DNA of 64,000 bases, from assembly GCA_947499505.1 (NCBI GenBank), contig CANMOQ010000002.1, positions 372,001 to 436,000 on the forward strand, in the 5' to 3' direction. Below the pieces are notes generated by a model that saw only the letters and a program-made list of their open reading frames with translations, did no database searches and was not told the origin of the DNA. This document shows positions 16,458-26,059 of the stretch, piece after piece. Each line of letters starts with the position of its first letter. The first letter of the stretch is position 1. Both the position numbers and the translations under genes were made by a program. This DNA comes from an uncultured Erythrobacter sp. (lineage in GTDB: Bacteria > Pseudomonadota > Alphaproteobacteria > Sphingomonadales > Sphingomonadaceae).

Positions 16458-18622
16458 TCGACACGCTCGCCCCCCTTGCCGACAAGGCTCTGGTCTATGC
16501 CTCCACCGTTTATGAGAACAACCTCATTGAGCTGGCGATCTTCCTCGCCGCTGCCAGCCTATGGTTCTTCACCCGGCACATCGTGCTCGGCTGGTACGCC
16601 CGGCGGCTGCGCAAATCGCTAAGCCTCGTGCTGGGCGGTTGGGGCACGCGCGGCAAATCCGGCACAGAGCGGCTGAAGGCAGGCCTGATGAATGCGGTTG
16701 GTCCATCCATCGTCTCGAAGACCACGGGCTGCGAAGCCATGTTCCTGATCGGCACGCCGTTTGGCGGGCTTACGGAAATGTTCCTGTTCCGCCCTTATGA
16801 CAAGGCGACGATCTGGGAACAGTTCAACCTGATGAAGACCTCCAAGGGCCTCAAAACCCGCGTGTTCCTGTGGGAATGCATGGGCCTCAACCCCGATTAT
16901 GTCCGCGTTTTGCAGCAGGATTGGATGCGCGATGATATCGGCACCATCACCAACACCTATCCCGATCATGAGGACATCCAAGGCCCGGCTGGACGCAATA
17001 TTCCAGAGGTCATGTGCGAGTTCATCCCGAACGGATCACAGCTGCTGACCACGGAAGAAGAAATGCTGCCCATCCTGCAAGAGGGCGCGGCCAAAGGTCA
17101 GACCGACATGCGCACTGTCGGCTGGAAAGAGGCCGGGCTGGTGCACCAGGATCTGCTCGACCGCTTCCCCTATGAAGAGCACCCCTATAACATCGCTCTG
17201 GTAACCGCGATGGGCGATGAGCTCGGCCTCGAACACGATTACTGCATGCGCGAAATGTCAGACCGGGTGGTGGCCGATTTGGGCGTGCTGAAAACCTATC
17301 CGCGCTCCACCATCAATGGCCGCACGCTGGAATTTATCATGGGCATGTCCGCCAATGAACGCTTTGGCGCGATGGGCAATTGGGACCGGATGGGCATGGC
17401 CGAGCATGACCTTGCTCACGATCCTGAGATCTTCATCAGCACCGTCGTCAACAACCGCGCCGACCGCGTCCCGCGCAGCCGCGTGTTTGCGCGCATGCTG
17501 GTGCATGATGTGGCGGCCGATCGCCACGTGCTGATCGGGTCGAATGTCGAGGGGCTGATCGGCTTCATCAACGAGGAATGGGAGGCCTATGCCGCCAACC
17601 TCACCCTGTTTGAAGAGGGCACCGAGCCTTTGGCGAAATTGGAGGCCCTGACCAAGCATCAGCGCATCGCTCAGGACCAAGCGAGCCTCGACGGGCTCCT
17701 CGCCGCTATGCTCGCCCCGCAAGCCGATTTGCTGAGCGCAGCGGACGCGATTGCCGCCGCCAAGTCTGGTCAGCTCGCCGAAACTCTCCGCAGCGCCGAG
17801 GTTCAAAACCACGAGGCCATTCTATCGCATTACGATGCAATGGCAGAGAGCACGCGCGCCCTCACCGAGCTCCAGCAAGCCGTCGCCAAAGGCGGCGATA
17901 CCGCCGCGCTCGATGCGCAAATGCGCGCGCTGCTGGGCAAGGCCTTCAAGGCCAAGCTGCTGCCCGTGCGCGACACCTATACCAAGGGCGAGGCGATTGT
18001 CCGCCTGGTCGCTGACAGCACCCCGCCGGGCCTCACCAACCGCATCATGGGCATGCAGAACATCAAGGGCACCGGCCTTGATTGGGTGTACCGCTGGCAG
18101 GCGTGGGAGACCGTGGCCAAGGCGTGCGAACAGCTCGCCTCTGACGAGCCTGCCGAGATCGAGCGCGGTTACCGCGCGCTCGCCAGCTTCCAGGAATTCG
18201 GCATTTTGAGCGAGCGCGCGGTGCTGGAAAGCATCGCCTCCGCCCGCACACACCTCAATTCCGTGCCGAGCATTTCGCCGGCGCAATTGGACGCTCTCAC
18301 CGCGCGGCTCGATAAACAAGTGCGCGCGCAGGATCCGGTTGATGCGAATGAAGACGGCAGCGATGATGAAACGCGTAGCGCCCTTAGAGAAGCCGCCGAC
18401 CGCCTGATCGATATGGCCGAGGGCTTTATCGACCCAAGCGATGCCGTGCGCCGCCGCCGCATCTCTGACAAGATCTACAAGGCGCTGATCGCCGAACAAG
18501 TGTCCCTGCAACGCGCCGCGGCAGAGCTCAAAGAAATCACCTCACGACAAAAAGGCGGCTGGCTGTCCAAATCGATCAAACAGCGCGGCGGGAAGCTGCT
18601 GTCGTTTAAAAAGGCGGCGTAA
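16454..18622 (+). CDS. pgsB: PgsB/CapB-like polyglutamate-type ligase with C-terminal extension
   Basis: This is the last gene of the operon, overlapping its neighbour by 4 bp. An N-terminal membrane helix (about 25-47) precedes a Mur-ligase-like P-loop GGWGTRGKSGTERL (61-74), whose GTRGKS core is the PgsB/CapB signature. Further blocks (TNTYPDHEDIQGP, NNRADRVPRSR) fit the same ATP-dependent amide ligase. The family adds glutamate by gamma-linkage at the inner face of the membrane. At 722 residues it is nearly twice Bacillus PgsB (about 390); the extra half is helical and acidic and unknown to me. The actual monomer is not determined by sequence. Confidence 0.85.
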   Translation: MIDTLAPLADKALVYASTVYENNLIELAIFLAAASLWFFTRHIVLGWYARRLRKSLSLVLGGWGTRGKSGTERLKAGLMNAVGPSIVSKTTGCEAMFLIGTPFGGLTEMFLFRPYDKATIWEQFNLMKTSKGLKTRVFLWECMGLNPDYVRVLQQDWMRDDIGTITNTYPDHEDIQGPAGRNIPEVMCEFIPNGSQLLTTEEEMLPILQEGAAKGQTDMRTVGWKEAGLVHQDLLDRFPYEEHPYNIALVTAMGDELGLEHDYCMREMSDRVVADLGVLKTYPRSTINGRTLEFIMGMSANERFGAMGNWDRMGMAEHDLAHDPEIFISTVVNNRADRVPRSRVFARMLVHDVAADRHVLIGSNVEGLIGFINEEWEAYAANLTLFEEGTEPLAKLEALTKHQRIAQDQASLDGLLAAMLAPQADLLSAADAIAAAKSGQLAETLRSAEVQNHEAILSHYDAMAESTRALTELQQAVAKGGDTAALDAQMRALLGKAFKAKLLPVRDTYTKGEAIVRLVADSTPPGLTNRIMGMQNIKGTGLDWVYRWQAWETVAKACEQLASDEPAEIERGYRALASFQEFGILSERAVLESIASARTHLNSVPSISPAQLDALTARLDKQVRAQDPVDANEDGSDDETRSALREAADRLIDMAEGFIDPSDAVRRRRISDKIYKALIAEQVSLQRAAAELKEITSRQKGGWLSKSIKQRGGKLLSFKKAA

Positions 18623-18693
18623 CCCGCAAGATTAATGTGGGTGCGTGCAGTCGCGCATGCCGAGAACTCAGGCCTCAAACCGCCACGCCCAAA

Positions 18694-18743
18694 TGGCGCA
18701 CCCGAGAGGATTCGAACCTCTGGCCTCTGCCTTCGGAGGGCAG
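18694..18743 (-). repeat. attL: 50-bp copy of tRNA-Arg 3' end
   Basis: Identical to 28460-28509, running from the encoded CCA through T-arm, variable loop and anticodon loop, then diverging at 18744. It lacks the 5' half of the tRNA and cannot be functional as a tRNA. Confidence 0.9.
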
Positions 18744-18837
18744 AGTTTACGGACAATCCGGGAAAAGCTGAAACATTGAAACCATTGACTTAGCGTCATT
18801 TTGTATCCCCTCTTGTATCTTCTCATCCCCATATGTA

Positions 18838-18856
18838 TTCCATACGCATTCCATAC
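18838..18856 (+). repeat. Paired TTCCATAC repeats near left end (candidate recombinase arm site)
   Basis: TTCCATAC-GCA-TTCCATAC, two copies at an 11-bp period, just upstream of the recombinase gene. The same arrangement with TCA as spacer is at 28406-28424 near the other end. One helical turn of spacing and presence at both ends suit an integrase arm-type binding site. Confidence 0.55.
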
Positions 18857-18879
18857 AAAACGGAATGGAGGAATTGGCA

Positions 18880-20040
18880 GTGGCATTGGACCTGAGCAAA
18901 GTCGGCAACCGGGAACGCTTAAAGGTGCAGCGCGAACCGCATTGGCAAAGGCTGCGCGCAGGATGCTTCCTTGGATTCCGTGCTTCCAAGCGCGGCGGCA
19001 AGGGAACTTGGATTGCTCGCGTCTATGACGAGGACACGAACAAGTATCAGGTCAAGTCTCTTGGCGATTTCGGGATGCTCCCCGGTAACGAGATGTTCGC
19101 GGCGGCAAAGAAGGAAGCCGAGAAGCTGGCCGAGCTTGTGGAGTCGGGCGGCGAAATCCGCTCCAAGATCGAGACAGTTGCCGATGCCTGCCGCGAGTAT
19201 GCCAAGGACCGGCCAGAGGCCGAGCAGCGCTTCAAACGCTACGTCTATGAGGATTCAATCGCCAAGGTGAAGCTGGATAAGCTTCGCCGCCGTCACGTGA
19301 AGGAATGGCGCCAACGGCTGGCATCACAACCTGCACTTGTGAGCCGACGCAAGAAAGGCGCTCCTGTCGAGCGCGAGCGGGCACCGTCGACCGTCAATCG
19401 CGATATGGCCGTGCTGCGAGCAGCCTTGCGCAAGGTCCTGCCTCCCGGCGCTCCGAACAGCGAGGCAGCTTGGCAGGAAGCCTTGAAGGCCATCCCCAAC
19501 GCAAACGGACGCCGTACGCTCTATCTGGACCGCACACAGCGCAAGAAGCTGATCCAAAGCACCGATGCCGAGGCAGCGCCCTTTGTCCGCGCCCTGTGCC
19601 TCTTGCCGCTTCGCCCCGGCGCTATGGCAGGGCTCACGGCTGGCGACTTCGACAGGCGCACGTCGGAATTGACAATCGGCAAGGATAAAACCGGCAAGCC
19701 GCGCCGGATTCAGTTGCCACGAGAAGCAGCGCAATTGCTCGCGAAGCAGGCCAAGAACAAGCTACCAAGCGCACCGCTGTTCATGCGCGCCAACGGCAAG
19801 GCATGGGACAAGGATAGCTGGAAACGCCCCATTTCAAGCGCCGTGGTCGCTGCCGAACTGCCCACCGATGCCACTGCCTACACCCTGCGGCACAGCACCA
19901 TCACCGATCTCGTAAGCGCGGGACTGCCGCTACTCACCATCGCACAGATTTCCGGCACCAGCGCTGAAATGATCGAGCGCCACTATGGGCACCTTGCGAG
20001 CGATGCTGCGGTTAAAGCGCTCGGGGACCTGGCTTTGTGA
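18880..20040 (+). CDS. Tyrosine recombinase/integrase
   Basis: ATG 18865 is in frame, but GGAGG at 18867-18871 lies inside that extension and 8 nt before GTG 18880, so GTG is the better start (386 residues). The N-terminus resembles a MrpA-like arm/SAM-like DNA-binding region. The C-terminal catalytic domain shows Arg in LLPLRPGAMAGL, Lys in TIGKDKTGKP, the TLRHST block (H-x-x-R box shifted to L-R-H) and the nucleophilic Tyr in ERHYGHL. The usual second His before the Tyr appears replaced (ISGTS). It inserts and excises the element at the tRNA-Arg 3' end. It is 137 bp from attL and the only recombinase on the island. Confidence 0.9.
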   Translation: MALDLSKVGNRERLKVQREPHWQRLRAGCFLGFRASKRGGKGTWIARVYDEDTNKYQVKSLGDFGMLPGNEMFAAAKKEAEKLAELVESGGEIRSKIETVADACREYAKDRPEAEQRFKRYVYEDSIAKVKLDKLRRRHVKEWRQRLASQPALVSRRKKGAPVERERAPSTVNRDMAVLRAALRKVLPPGAPNSEAAWQEALKAIPNANGRRTLYLDRTQRKKLIQSTDAEAAPFVRALCLLPLRPGAMAGLTAGDFDRRTSELTIGKDKTGKPRRIQLPREAAQLLAKQAKNKLPSAPLFMRANGKAWDKDSWKRPISSAVVAAELPTDATAYTLRHSTITDLVSAGLPLLTIAQISGTSAEMIERHYGHLASDAAVKALGDLAL

Positions 20041-20206
20041 GCGAAAGCGCGTGGCGACCTTCATCGCTGCTTGGTCTTGTAACTGGCTGCTGCACACTCT
20101 CGACAAATCGAGCGGATCAATCAATAAGGCCAACTTTAAGAATGGGGTAGTAGAATATGAACGATGGACGAAAGGCGCGATCGTTCTTTGGGTCTGAGTT
20201 ACCAGC

Positions 20207-21334
20207 GTGTTGAACTGTGTTGATTTATTCGCTGGGGCTGGCGGTTTCACTTTGGGCGCACAGAAGGCGGGGCTGCAGGTTCGCTTAGCAATCGAAAACG
20301 ACCCGCACGCAGTTGAGACCTATCGCGGCAATTTCTGCAAAGGGACCTACGCACCAAAACTGCTAACGGCCGACATCACGAACATAGATGAGTTTAAAGC
20401 GTTTCGCGATGCCATCCCGGCTGATGATCAGTGTGACCTCATTTTAGGCGGGCCGCCGTGCCAAGGATTTTCGACCCACAGGATCAACAATGCTGGCGTT
20501 GACGATCATCGGAACGATCTGATCCATACTTATTTCGACTTCGTCCGAGCCTTTTCTCCAACTGCCTTTCTGATGGAGAATGTGCCCGGAATGCTATGGG
20601 AAAGGCATTCATCTGCGCTGGAACGATTCTATCGCGAAGGGAAACTCGCAGGTTACGAAGTTCGCGACGCGGTAGTGGTCGACGCCCGTAATTACGGAAT
20701 CGGTCAAAGGCGCAAACGCGTCTTCATTCTCGGAATTCGCAGAGGTTTGGACGCATCTGACATCAGCTGGCCACCCCGGCCTACGCATGGCAACGAAACT
20801 GCACGCCAGAGAGATCCGAGTCTTCTGCCCTGGGTTAATTGCACTTCGGCTTTCGAGGATGCGCCGCCGGGCGATGAAAACGATTGCCACATGAATCACG
20901 GCGAGGAGTTGATAGCGGCCTTTCGTAGAACACCAGCTAACGGAGGCAGCAGGAAAGATTCCGGGCGCGTGCTTCCTTGCCACCGAACGCATGACGGACA
21001 CAAGGATGTTTATGGGCGGATTGACCCGCGGCACCCCGCACCGACAATGACGACTGCCTGCATCAACCCATCAAAGGGCCGTTTTGTTCATCCAGTCGAA
21101 CATCATGGTATCACTGTTCGGCAAGCAGCGAGAATCCAAACATTTCCAGATAACTTTGTATTTAGCGGCGGTCTAATAGCCGCTGGCAAACAAGTGGGAA
21201 ACGCAGTTCCAGTAGAACTGGGACGGCAATTGATTGTGCACCTGCTGCCGCTACTTCATCGCGGTCGCGTTGACGCAAAGCGCAGTGCGCCGCCAAACGA
21301 TGCAAGCGTTTCAAGCGAACTAGAATCAGCATGA
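20207..21334 (+). CDS. DNA (cytosine-5) methyltransferase
   Basis: GTG start at 20207; a TTG follows directly. The 375-residue product has the C5 motifs in order: I (DLFAGAGGF, 6-14), IV with catalytic Cys85 in GGPPCQGF, VI (MENVPG, 123-128), VIII (QRRKR, 167-171) and X (GNAVP) near the C-terminus. The target-recognition region between VIII and X is about 110 residues. The target site cannot be read from sequence. A 4-bp overlap (ATGA) couples it to the GHKL ATPase gene, so it is the modification part of a compact operon rather than an orphan. Confidence 0.92.
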   Translation: MLNCVDLFAGAGGFTLGAQKAGLQVRLAIENDPHAVETYRGNFCKGTYAPKLLTADITNIDEFKAFRDAIPADDQCDLILGGPPCQGFSTHRINNAGVDDHRNDLIHTYFDFVRAFSPTAFLMENVPGMLWERHSSALERFYREGKLAGYEVRDAVVVDARNYGIGQRRKRVFILGIRRGLDASDISWPPRPTHGNETARQRDPSLLPWVNCTSAFEDAPPGDENDCHMNHGEELIAAFRRTPANGGSRKDSGRVLPCHRTHDGHKDVYGRIDPRHPAPTMTTACINPSKGRFVHPVEHHGITVRQAARIQTFPDNFVFSGGLIAAGKQVGNAVPVELGRQLIVHLLPLLHRGRVDAKRSAPPNDASVSSELESA

Positions 21335-24312
21335 TCACTGGTATCGCATTTCAAACCAAGGCCCGGACGGTCGACCATCTTGGTCGCGAACAAATCGCTG
21401 ACACGCCGACCGCGATTTCTGAACTCTGGAAGAACGCTTTCGACGCGTACGCACGGAACGTCACTCTCGACATATTCGACGGTAAGAATCCAGTCGCCCT
21501 CATCGGTGATGACGGCCATGGGATGAACCGCGACGAGTTCATAAACCGCTGGCTGGTGGTCGGCACAGAATCCAAGGCGACGAACGAACGCACTGCAATC
21601 GAAGATCGGAACGGACTCTATCTGCGCCCGCGACAGGGGCAGAAGGGGATCGGGCGTCTGTCCTGCGCAAACCTGGGGCCCATCTTATTGTTGGTATCAA
21701 AGCGCCGCGACGAGCCCTTCGTCGCCGCGCTTGTCGATTGGCGTCTATTTGAAAACCCCTTCCTGAATTTGTCGGACGTCCACCTTCCCGTCGTCGAATT
21801 CAAAGCCAAGCAGGAGCTATTGGATCTGGTTCCGGATCTGATCGAGGGGCTGGCTCGAAATCTTTGCGACCCGGAAGACAAGGAGAGGTCAGCACGTCTA
21901 GAAGCCGCGTGGACAGCCTACGACAACCTTTACGAGGCAGGGAAGGCCGCTGGCACCAGCAATCAGATCGGCGCGCCTTCGTCGGAAATCCGTTCGTCGA
22001 TTGAAGCCATAAACTTTGAAGCGCGTCACATTGCTCATTGGCCAGTTTGGTCAGGCGAATCCGAACACGGCACGGCGCTGCTCGTATCGGACATCAACTA
22101 CGATCTGCAGGTGCAGCTCGAAACGGAGATTGCTGATTCCTCGGCGCGCGCCGCACGGGACCGCTTTTTTGAGACTCTATCGAGTTTCGTAGATCCGTTT
22201 GTCGATCCTAAGAACCCCGAGGCGCGCGCCGTTGATCTCGAATTTGCTTACTCGGTCAGGACATGGCGCGGCGAAGCTCGTGAATTGGTAGTCGGCAGCG
22301 AAAAGCAATTCGATCGCAGATTACTCGACGGGCTGGAGCACCAGATCTTGGGTACCGTGGATGCAAATGGCGTTTTCGTTGGTCGGATAAAGGCATTCGG
22401 ACAATGGGTGGAAGAGCCCTGCCGCATCGAACCGCCTCGCGACCTAACGATTCCTAATCGAGCCGACACGGAGGTTGGTCCGTTCGATATGTACATCGCT
22501 TCGATGGAATTCGTTTCGGGCAGTTCAACACTGCCGAAGTTGGAATTTCAACGTTATCAAGAACTTGCTCAGAAGTATTCCGGTTTCATGATCTTTCGCG
22601 ATGGGTTGCGAGTGCTTCCGTACGGACGGACTGACAACGACTTTTTTGAGATCGAGTCCCGGCGAAGCAAAAGCGCTGGACGTGAGTTTTGGAACCATCG
22701 TCAAATGTTTGGCCGCCTTGCTATCTCCCGCGGTTCAAATCCGAACTTGAAGGACAAGGCGGGACGTGAGGGCCTGCTTGATAATCGCGCGGCCAAAACT
22801 CTCAAACTCGTAGTTTCTAACATCCTTATGCAGTCTGCTCGGCGCTATTTTGGGTTGGATTCGTCCATTCGCAAAGAAGTGCTCCCGCAGGTGAAAGCTT
22901 CGAATAAGGCCGAGCGGGCCAAGGTCGACCGCAACAAGCTGCGCCAGCGACAGCGCAAGGAATTCCGTTCCAAACTTGTTTCTTACGTGAAGGAATTGCC
23001 AGCGCTCGTCCAAGAGATCGAGGAATTCGCGCAGGACCTTAATATTGCTGACGAAAGCGCGATTGCAGATGCCCAGGCGGCATTTGAGAGCTATAAGGAC
23101 AGAGTCTTAGAATTCCGCCTGCCGGGCGCTCCGAAAAATCTCGGCTCACTCGGAGACAAATACGCCGACTACCGTGAGTCGATGCGTTCGGCGACCACAC
23201 TGATAGACACCGCCGCGACTGAACTCGAACTGCAGATCGAAAAGATCAATCCCACTCAACCGCGCGAACTTCTAGAGAGGCAATTGGCGCGACATTCATC
23301 GCAGATCACACATCGCATCCAGCAATGGAAGAAAGTGATCGAAGGGCTTCAGCGAGCGGAGTTTGAGCGGGTCAAGGCTCTGGTCGCGGACCGAAATAAG
23401 CATTTTCATGCAGAAGCGAGTCCGCTTTTAGCGCGCTTCGATCGCGATGAGCTATCCTTCGCCGAGACTGCAAAGCTTATGGAACTTGAGAAGGTTCGCG
23501 TTGACCAGGAGAACGAGGATCTATTTTTGCCATATATTGGTGCGCTAGAGAGCCTTAAAGAAAGTATTGATCTCGAACATCTCGCTGCGTTTGGCATGGA
23601 AGAAGCGGGAGACATGCGCGCGGAGCTCGACCGGCTAAATAGCCTCGCGCAACTTGGGATCGCGGTCGAAATAGTCGGTCATGAACTGCAGTCTTATGAC
23701 GACATAATCGGGGCTGCGTTGCGCCGCTTGCCTGCCGACGTGCGCGCCAGCAAAGCAGCGAAAGATATTGAATTTGGGTATGAGGGACTGACCGATCAGC
23801 TGCGTTTCTTATCGCCGCTGCGGCTTGCTGGTCAGAAAATCCAGCGCTGGATTTCTGGGCAGGAGATCGCTGACTACCTGTTAGAGTTTTTCAAGCTTCA
23901 GCTCTCCAATAACAGCATAAAACTATCTGCGAGCGAAGCATTCAAGTCCTTTAAGGTGTATGATCAGCAATCGCGTCTATTCCCAGTGTTCATCAATCTC
24001 GTGAACAATAGTCTCTACTGGGTTGGCACTTCGGAGTGCGAAGATAGGCAGATCGCTCTCGACGTGGTCGACGGCGCTGTGATCGTCTCGGACAGCGGCC
24101 CGGGCGTCGACGCCGAGGATGTCGACAATCTCTTCAGCCTCTTCTTCACACGCAAGGCCCGTGGAGGGAGGGGTGTCGGTCTGTACCTCTCACGCGCGAA
24201 CCTCGCCGCGGGCGGACACCGCATTCACTATATGGCGCCGTCGAAAGAGTTGCCACTACCGGGCGCGACATTTCGGATAGAGTTCAGAGGGGCAGAATTC
24301 GATGGCGAATGA
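21331..24312 (+). CDS. Double GHKL (Hsp90/histidine-kinase-type) ATPase
   Basis: The 993-residue protein has two separate GHKL ATP-binding modules. The N-terminal, MutL/Hsp90/MORC-like one shows an N-box ELWKNAFDA (31-39), DDGHGM (60-65) and GQKGIGRLS (about 103-111). The C-terminal, kinase-like one shows INLVNNSLYWV, SDSGPGVD and GGRGVGLYLSRA in the last 110 residues, preceded by an H-box-like VGHELQ. A long Lys/Glu-rich coiled coil (about 520-780) joins them. GHKL ATPases of this kind are known in predicted restriction systems. It overlaps the methyltransferase and the receiver-like gene, so it is probably the energy-dependent switch of the cassette. Confidence 0.8.
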   Translation: MITGIAFQTKARTVDHLGREQIADTPTAISELWKNAFDAYARNVTLDIFDGKNPVALIGDDGHGMNRDEFINRWLVVGTESKATNERTAIEDRNGLYLRPRQGQKGIGRLSCANLGPILLLVSKRRDEPFVAALVDWRLFENPFLNLSDVHLPVVEFKAKQELLDLVPDLIEGLARNLCDPEDKERSARLEAAWTAYDNLYEAGKAAGTSNQIGAPSSEIRSSIEAINFEARHIAHWPVWSGESEHGTALLVSDINYDLQVQLETEIADSSARAARDRFFETLSSFVDPFVDPKNPEARAVDLEFAYSVRTWRGEARELVVGSEKQFDRRLLDGLEHQILGTVDANGVFVGRIKAFGQWVEEPCRIEPPRDLTIPNRADTEVGPFDMYIASMEFVSGSSTLPKLEFQRYQELAQKYSGFMIFRDGLRVLPYGRTDNDFFEIESRRSKSAGREFWNHRQMFGRLAISRGSNPNLKDKAGREGLLDNRAAKTLKLVVSNILMQSARRYFGLDSSIRKEVLPQVKASNKAERAKVDRNKLRQRQRKEFRSKLVSYVKELPALVQEIEEFAQDLNIADESAIADAQAAFESYKDRVLEFRLPGAPKNLGSLGDKYADYRESMRSATTLIDTAATELELQIEKINPTQPRELLERQLARHSSQITHRIQQWKKVIEGLQRAEFERVKALVADRNKHFHAEASPLLARFDRDELSFAETAKLMELEKVRVDQENEDLFLPYIGALESLKESIDLEHLAAFGMEEAGDMRAELDRLNSLAQLGIAVEIVGHELQSYDDIIGAALRRLPADVRASKAAKDIEFGYEGLTDQLRFLSPLRLAGQKIQRWISGQEIADYLLEFFKLQLSNNSIKLSASEAFKSFKVYDQQSRLFPVFINLVNNSLYWVGTSECEDRQIALDVVDGAVIVSDSGPGVDAEDVDNLFSLFFTRKARGGRGVGLYLSRANLAAGGHRIHYMAPSKELPLPGATFRIEFRGAEFDGE

Positions 24313-26059
24313 GCACTACGCCGAGTTCATTGCTGAGGCTTTCATCTCGCCGATCCGATCGGTTTTGATAGTCGATGACGATTATCCAACGCTGGATGAA
24401 ATTTTGGACCAAGAAATCCGAAATAAGGAAGGCGATGAACCACGACCAACGAGCAAGAGGTGGTACGACAACCCGCACAGAATCAAGCGCGTCATTGACG
24501 GTTTTCGGAAACCCGAGCGCCCGCTTCTGGTCGACATCCATGACGGGGCCAATGTTGATGCGAAGGGTGACGCAAAAGTGGCTTCCCATCTGCATCAGTC
24601 CGACCTTTTGGTCCTCGATTACGAGCTTGATAAGCTTAAGAAGGGCGATGGTGGGCGTGCGATCGAAATCCTTCGGGGGCTGATCGAAAACGACCACTTC
24701 AATCTCGTCGTCGTTCACACAAGTGAGGACTTGGAGGTGGTGTATCGGGATATTATCCTCGGCTTACTAAATCCGATGGACGATCCTCTCACCGACGAAG
24801 AAATTCAGACTGTAGATGAACTTATCGCCACGCGGGAGAACGAGGAAGAAGATACGCTGCAGTTGTTGCAAGCGGCTGTTTCAGACGATCAATATCTCCA
24901 CGCAAGATTGCACCCAGCAACGTATTTGAGCATCATGCGCAAGGGTCAACAACCCTATTCATCCTTCCACGACCTGGCTGCTGCAGCAGAATGGAGCAAT
25001 GAAAACAAAAAGCTAGTGTTGCGACGACTGTTGTCGGACGCAGAAAGATCGGTGCAGGCTCGACTGGGAGAGCTCCCCACTCCAGGCCTGCAATGGGCGA
25101 AGGCTGGAGTTAAGTGGGTAAAATCGGAATCGGTCTTCATCGCCTTTTCAAAGAAGGCCGATCACGATGATCTCATTGCGGATCTGAAAGTCGCGCTTGA
25201 GGCGTGGAATCCGGCACCGTCACGTCTCTTCATGGCGAAGCTGCGCGCGGAAATGGATGAATACGGTGTCGTGGCACAGTCGGAAGCGTTCGAGCGGCAA
25301 CACGCCTTAGCGCAATGGTATGCCCGCCTTTTGAGTTCTAAAGGCGACGAGCGTCGTTGGCGAATTGCAGAAAGCGTTGCGCGTCATTCGGATCAACTCC
25401 TAACCACGATCCATAGGCGAGTTGAGAAATTCGCCAGTGAATTGGTAGAAGCCGAGTCCAATGCTGCTGGCCAGGAGATAATCGCCCGCTGCCAACATCA
25501 CTTCAGCGTCGATTTGAGTAAGGATCTCTCAAAAAAGAAGGCGGAGCGGGAACACAACGCATTCGTGTGTAGTAAAGCGCCGGAAGGATGGCATCTGACG
25601 ACTGGTCACGTGTTTTTGATGAATGACCAGCATTGGATTTGCCTTTCGCCAGCTTGTGACCTTGTTCCTGGCCAGGGAGAAGATCGCAACGAAGGCCTAG
25701 GCGACCGTCAGCCTTTCATGGCAGTCAAACTGTTCTCGGTGTCGTCGGAGCGGAAGCACGACGTCAATACAAACCTCTTTGTCTTTCTCAATTTAGATGG
25801 TGATGTTGTCACCTTTCGGTTCAACCCGCCTGGCAATGATGCGGCTCCGCCGGTCTGGCGAACGCTATATGCAGAGAAGCGAGGGTTACTCGCTGATGAC
25901 TTCAGCTTTAGAGTCTCGGCTACAGAGGCGGGCGCTCGCAGCCTTATTTCACCAGTGCATTCGGCGAAGGTGGTAGCTCAGTTGCGATACGAGTACGCCC
26001 TCAACCTGCTTCAGAAATTGGGCGTCTCGATGACGCGTATTGGGCTCGATTTCGTCTGA
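24302..26059 (+). CDS. Receiver-like regulator paired with the GHKL ATPase
   Basis: The 585-residue product starts inside the end of the ATPase gene (11-bp overlap). Its N-terminus looks like an expanded response-regulator receiver: VLIVDDDYPT (21-30) holds the acidic pocket and LLVLDYELDK (102-111) the likely phospho-acceptor Asp106, but an insert of about 50 residues separates them. The middle is helical. The C-terminal 180 residues form a beta-rich domain with HWICLSPACDLVPG. There is no recognisable DNA-binding domain. With the kinase-like C-terminus of the ATPase it could form an internal two-component switch; this is inference. Confidence 0.7.
   Translation: MANEHYAEFIAEAFISPIRSVLIVDDDYPTLDEILDQEIRNKEGDEPRPTSKRWYDNPHRIKRVIDGFRKPERPLLVDIHDGANVDAKGDAKVASHLHQSDLLVLDYELDKLKKGDGGRAIEILRGLIENDHFNLVVVHTSEDLEVVYRDIILGLLNPMDDPLTDEEIQTVDELIATRENEEEDTLQLLQAAVSDDQYLHARLHPATYLSIMRKGQQPYSSFHDLAAAAEWSNENKKLVLRRLLSDAERSVQARLGELPTPGLQWAKAGVKWVKSESVFIAFSKKADHDDLIADLKVALEAWNPAPSRLFMAKLRAEMDEYGVVAQSEAFERQHALAQWYARLLSSKGDERRWRIAESVARHSDQLLTTIHRRVEKFASELVEAESNAAGQEIIARCQHHFSVDLSKDLSKKKAEREHNAFVCSKAPEGWHLTTGHVFLMNDQHWICLSPACDLVPGQGEDRNEGLGDRQPFMAVKLFSVSSERKHDVNTNLFVFLNLDGDVVTFRFNPPGNDAAPPVWRTLYAEKRGLLADDFSFRVSATEAGARSLISPVHSAKVVAQLRYEYALNLLQKLGVSMTRIGLDFV

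Noticed and set aside
18694..18743. A second tRNA-Arg gene at the left end of the island
   Set aside because: Only the 3' 50 nt are present; the 5' acceptor strand and D-arm are missing.
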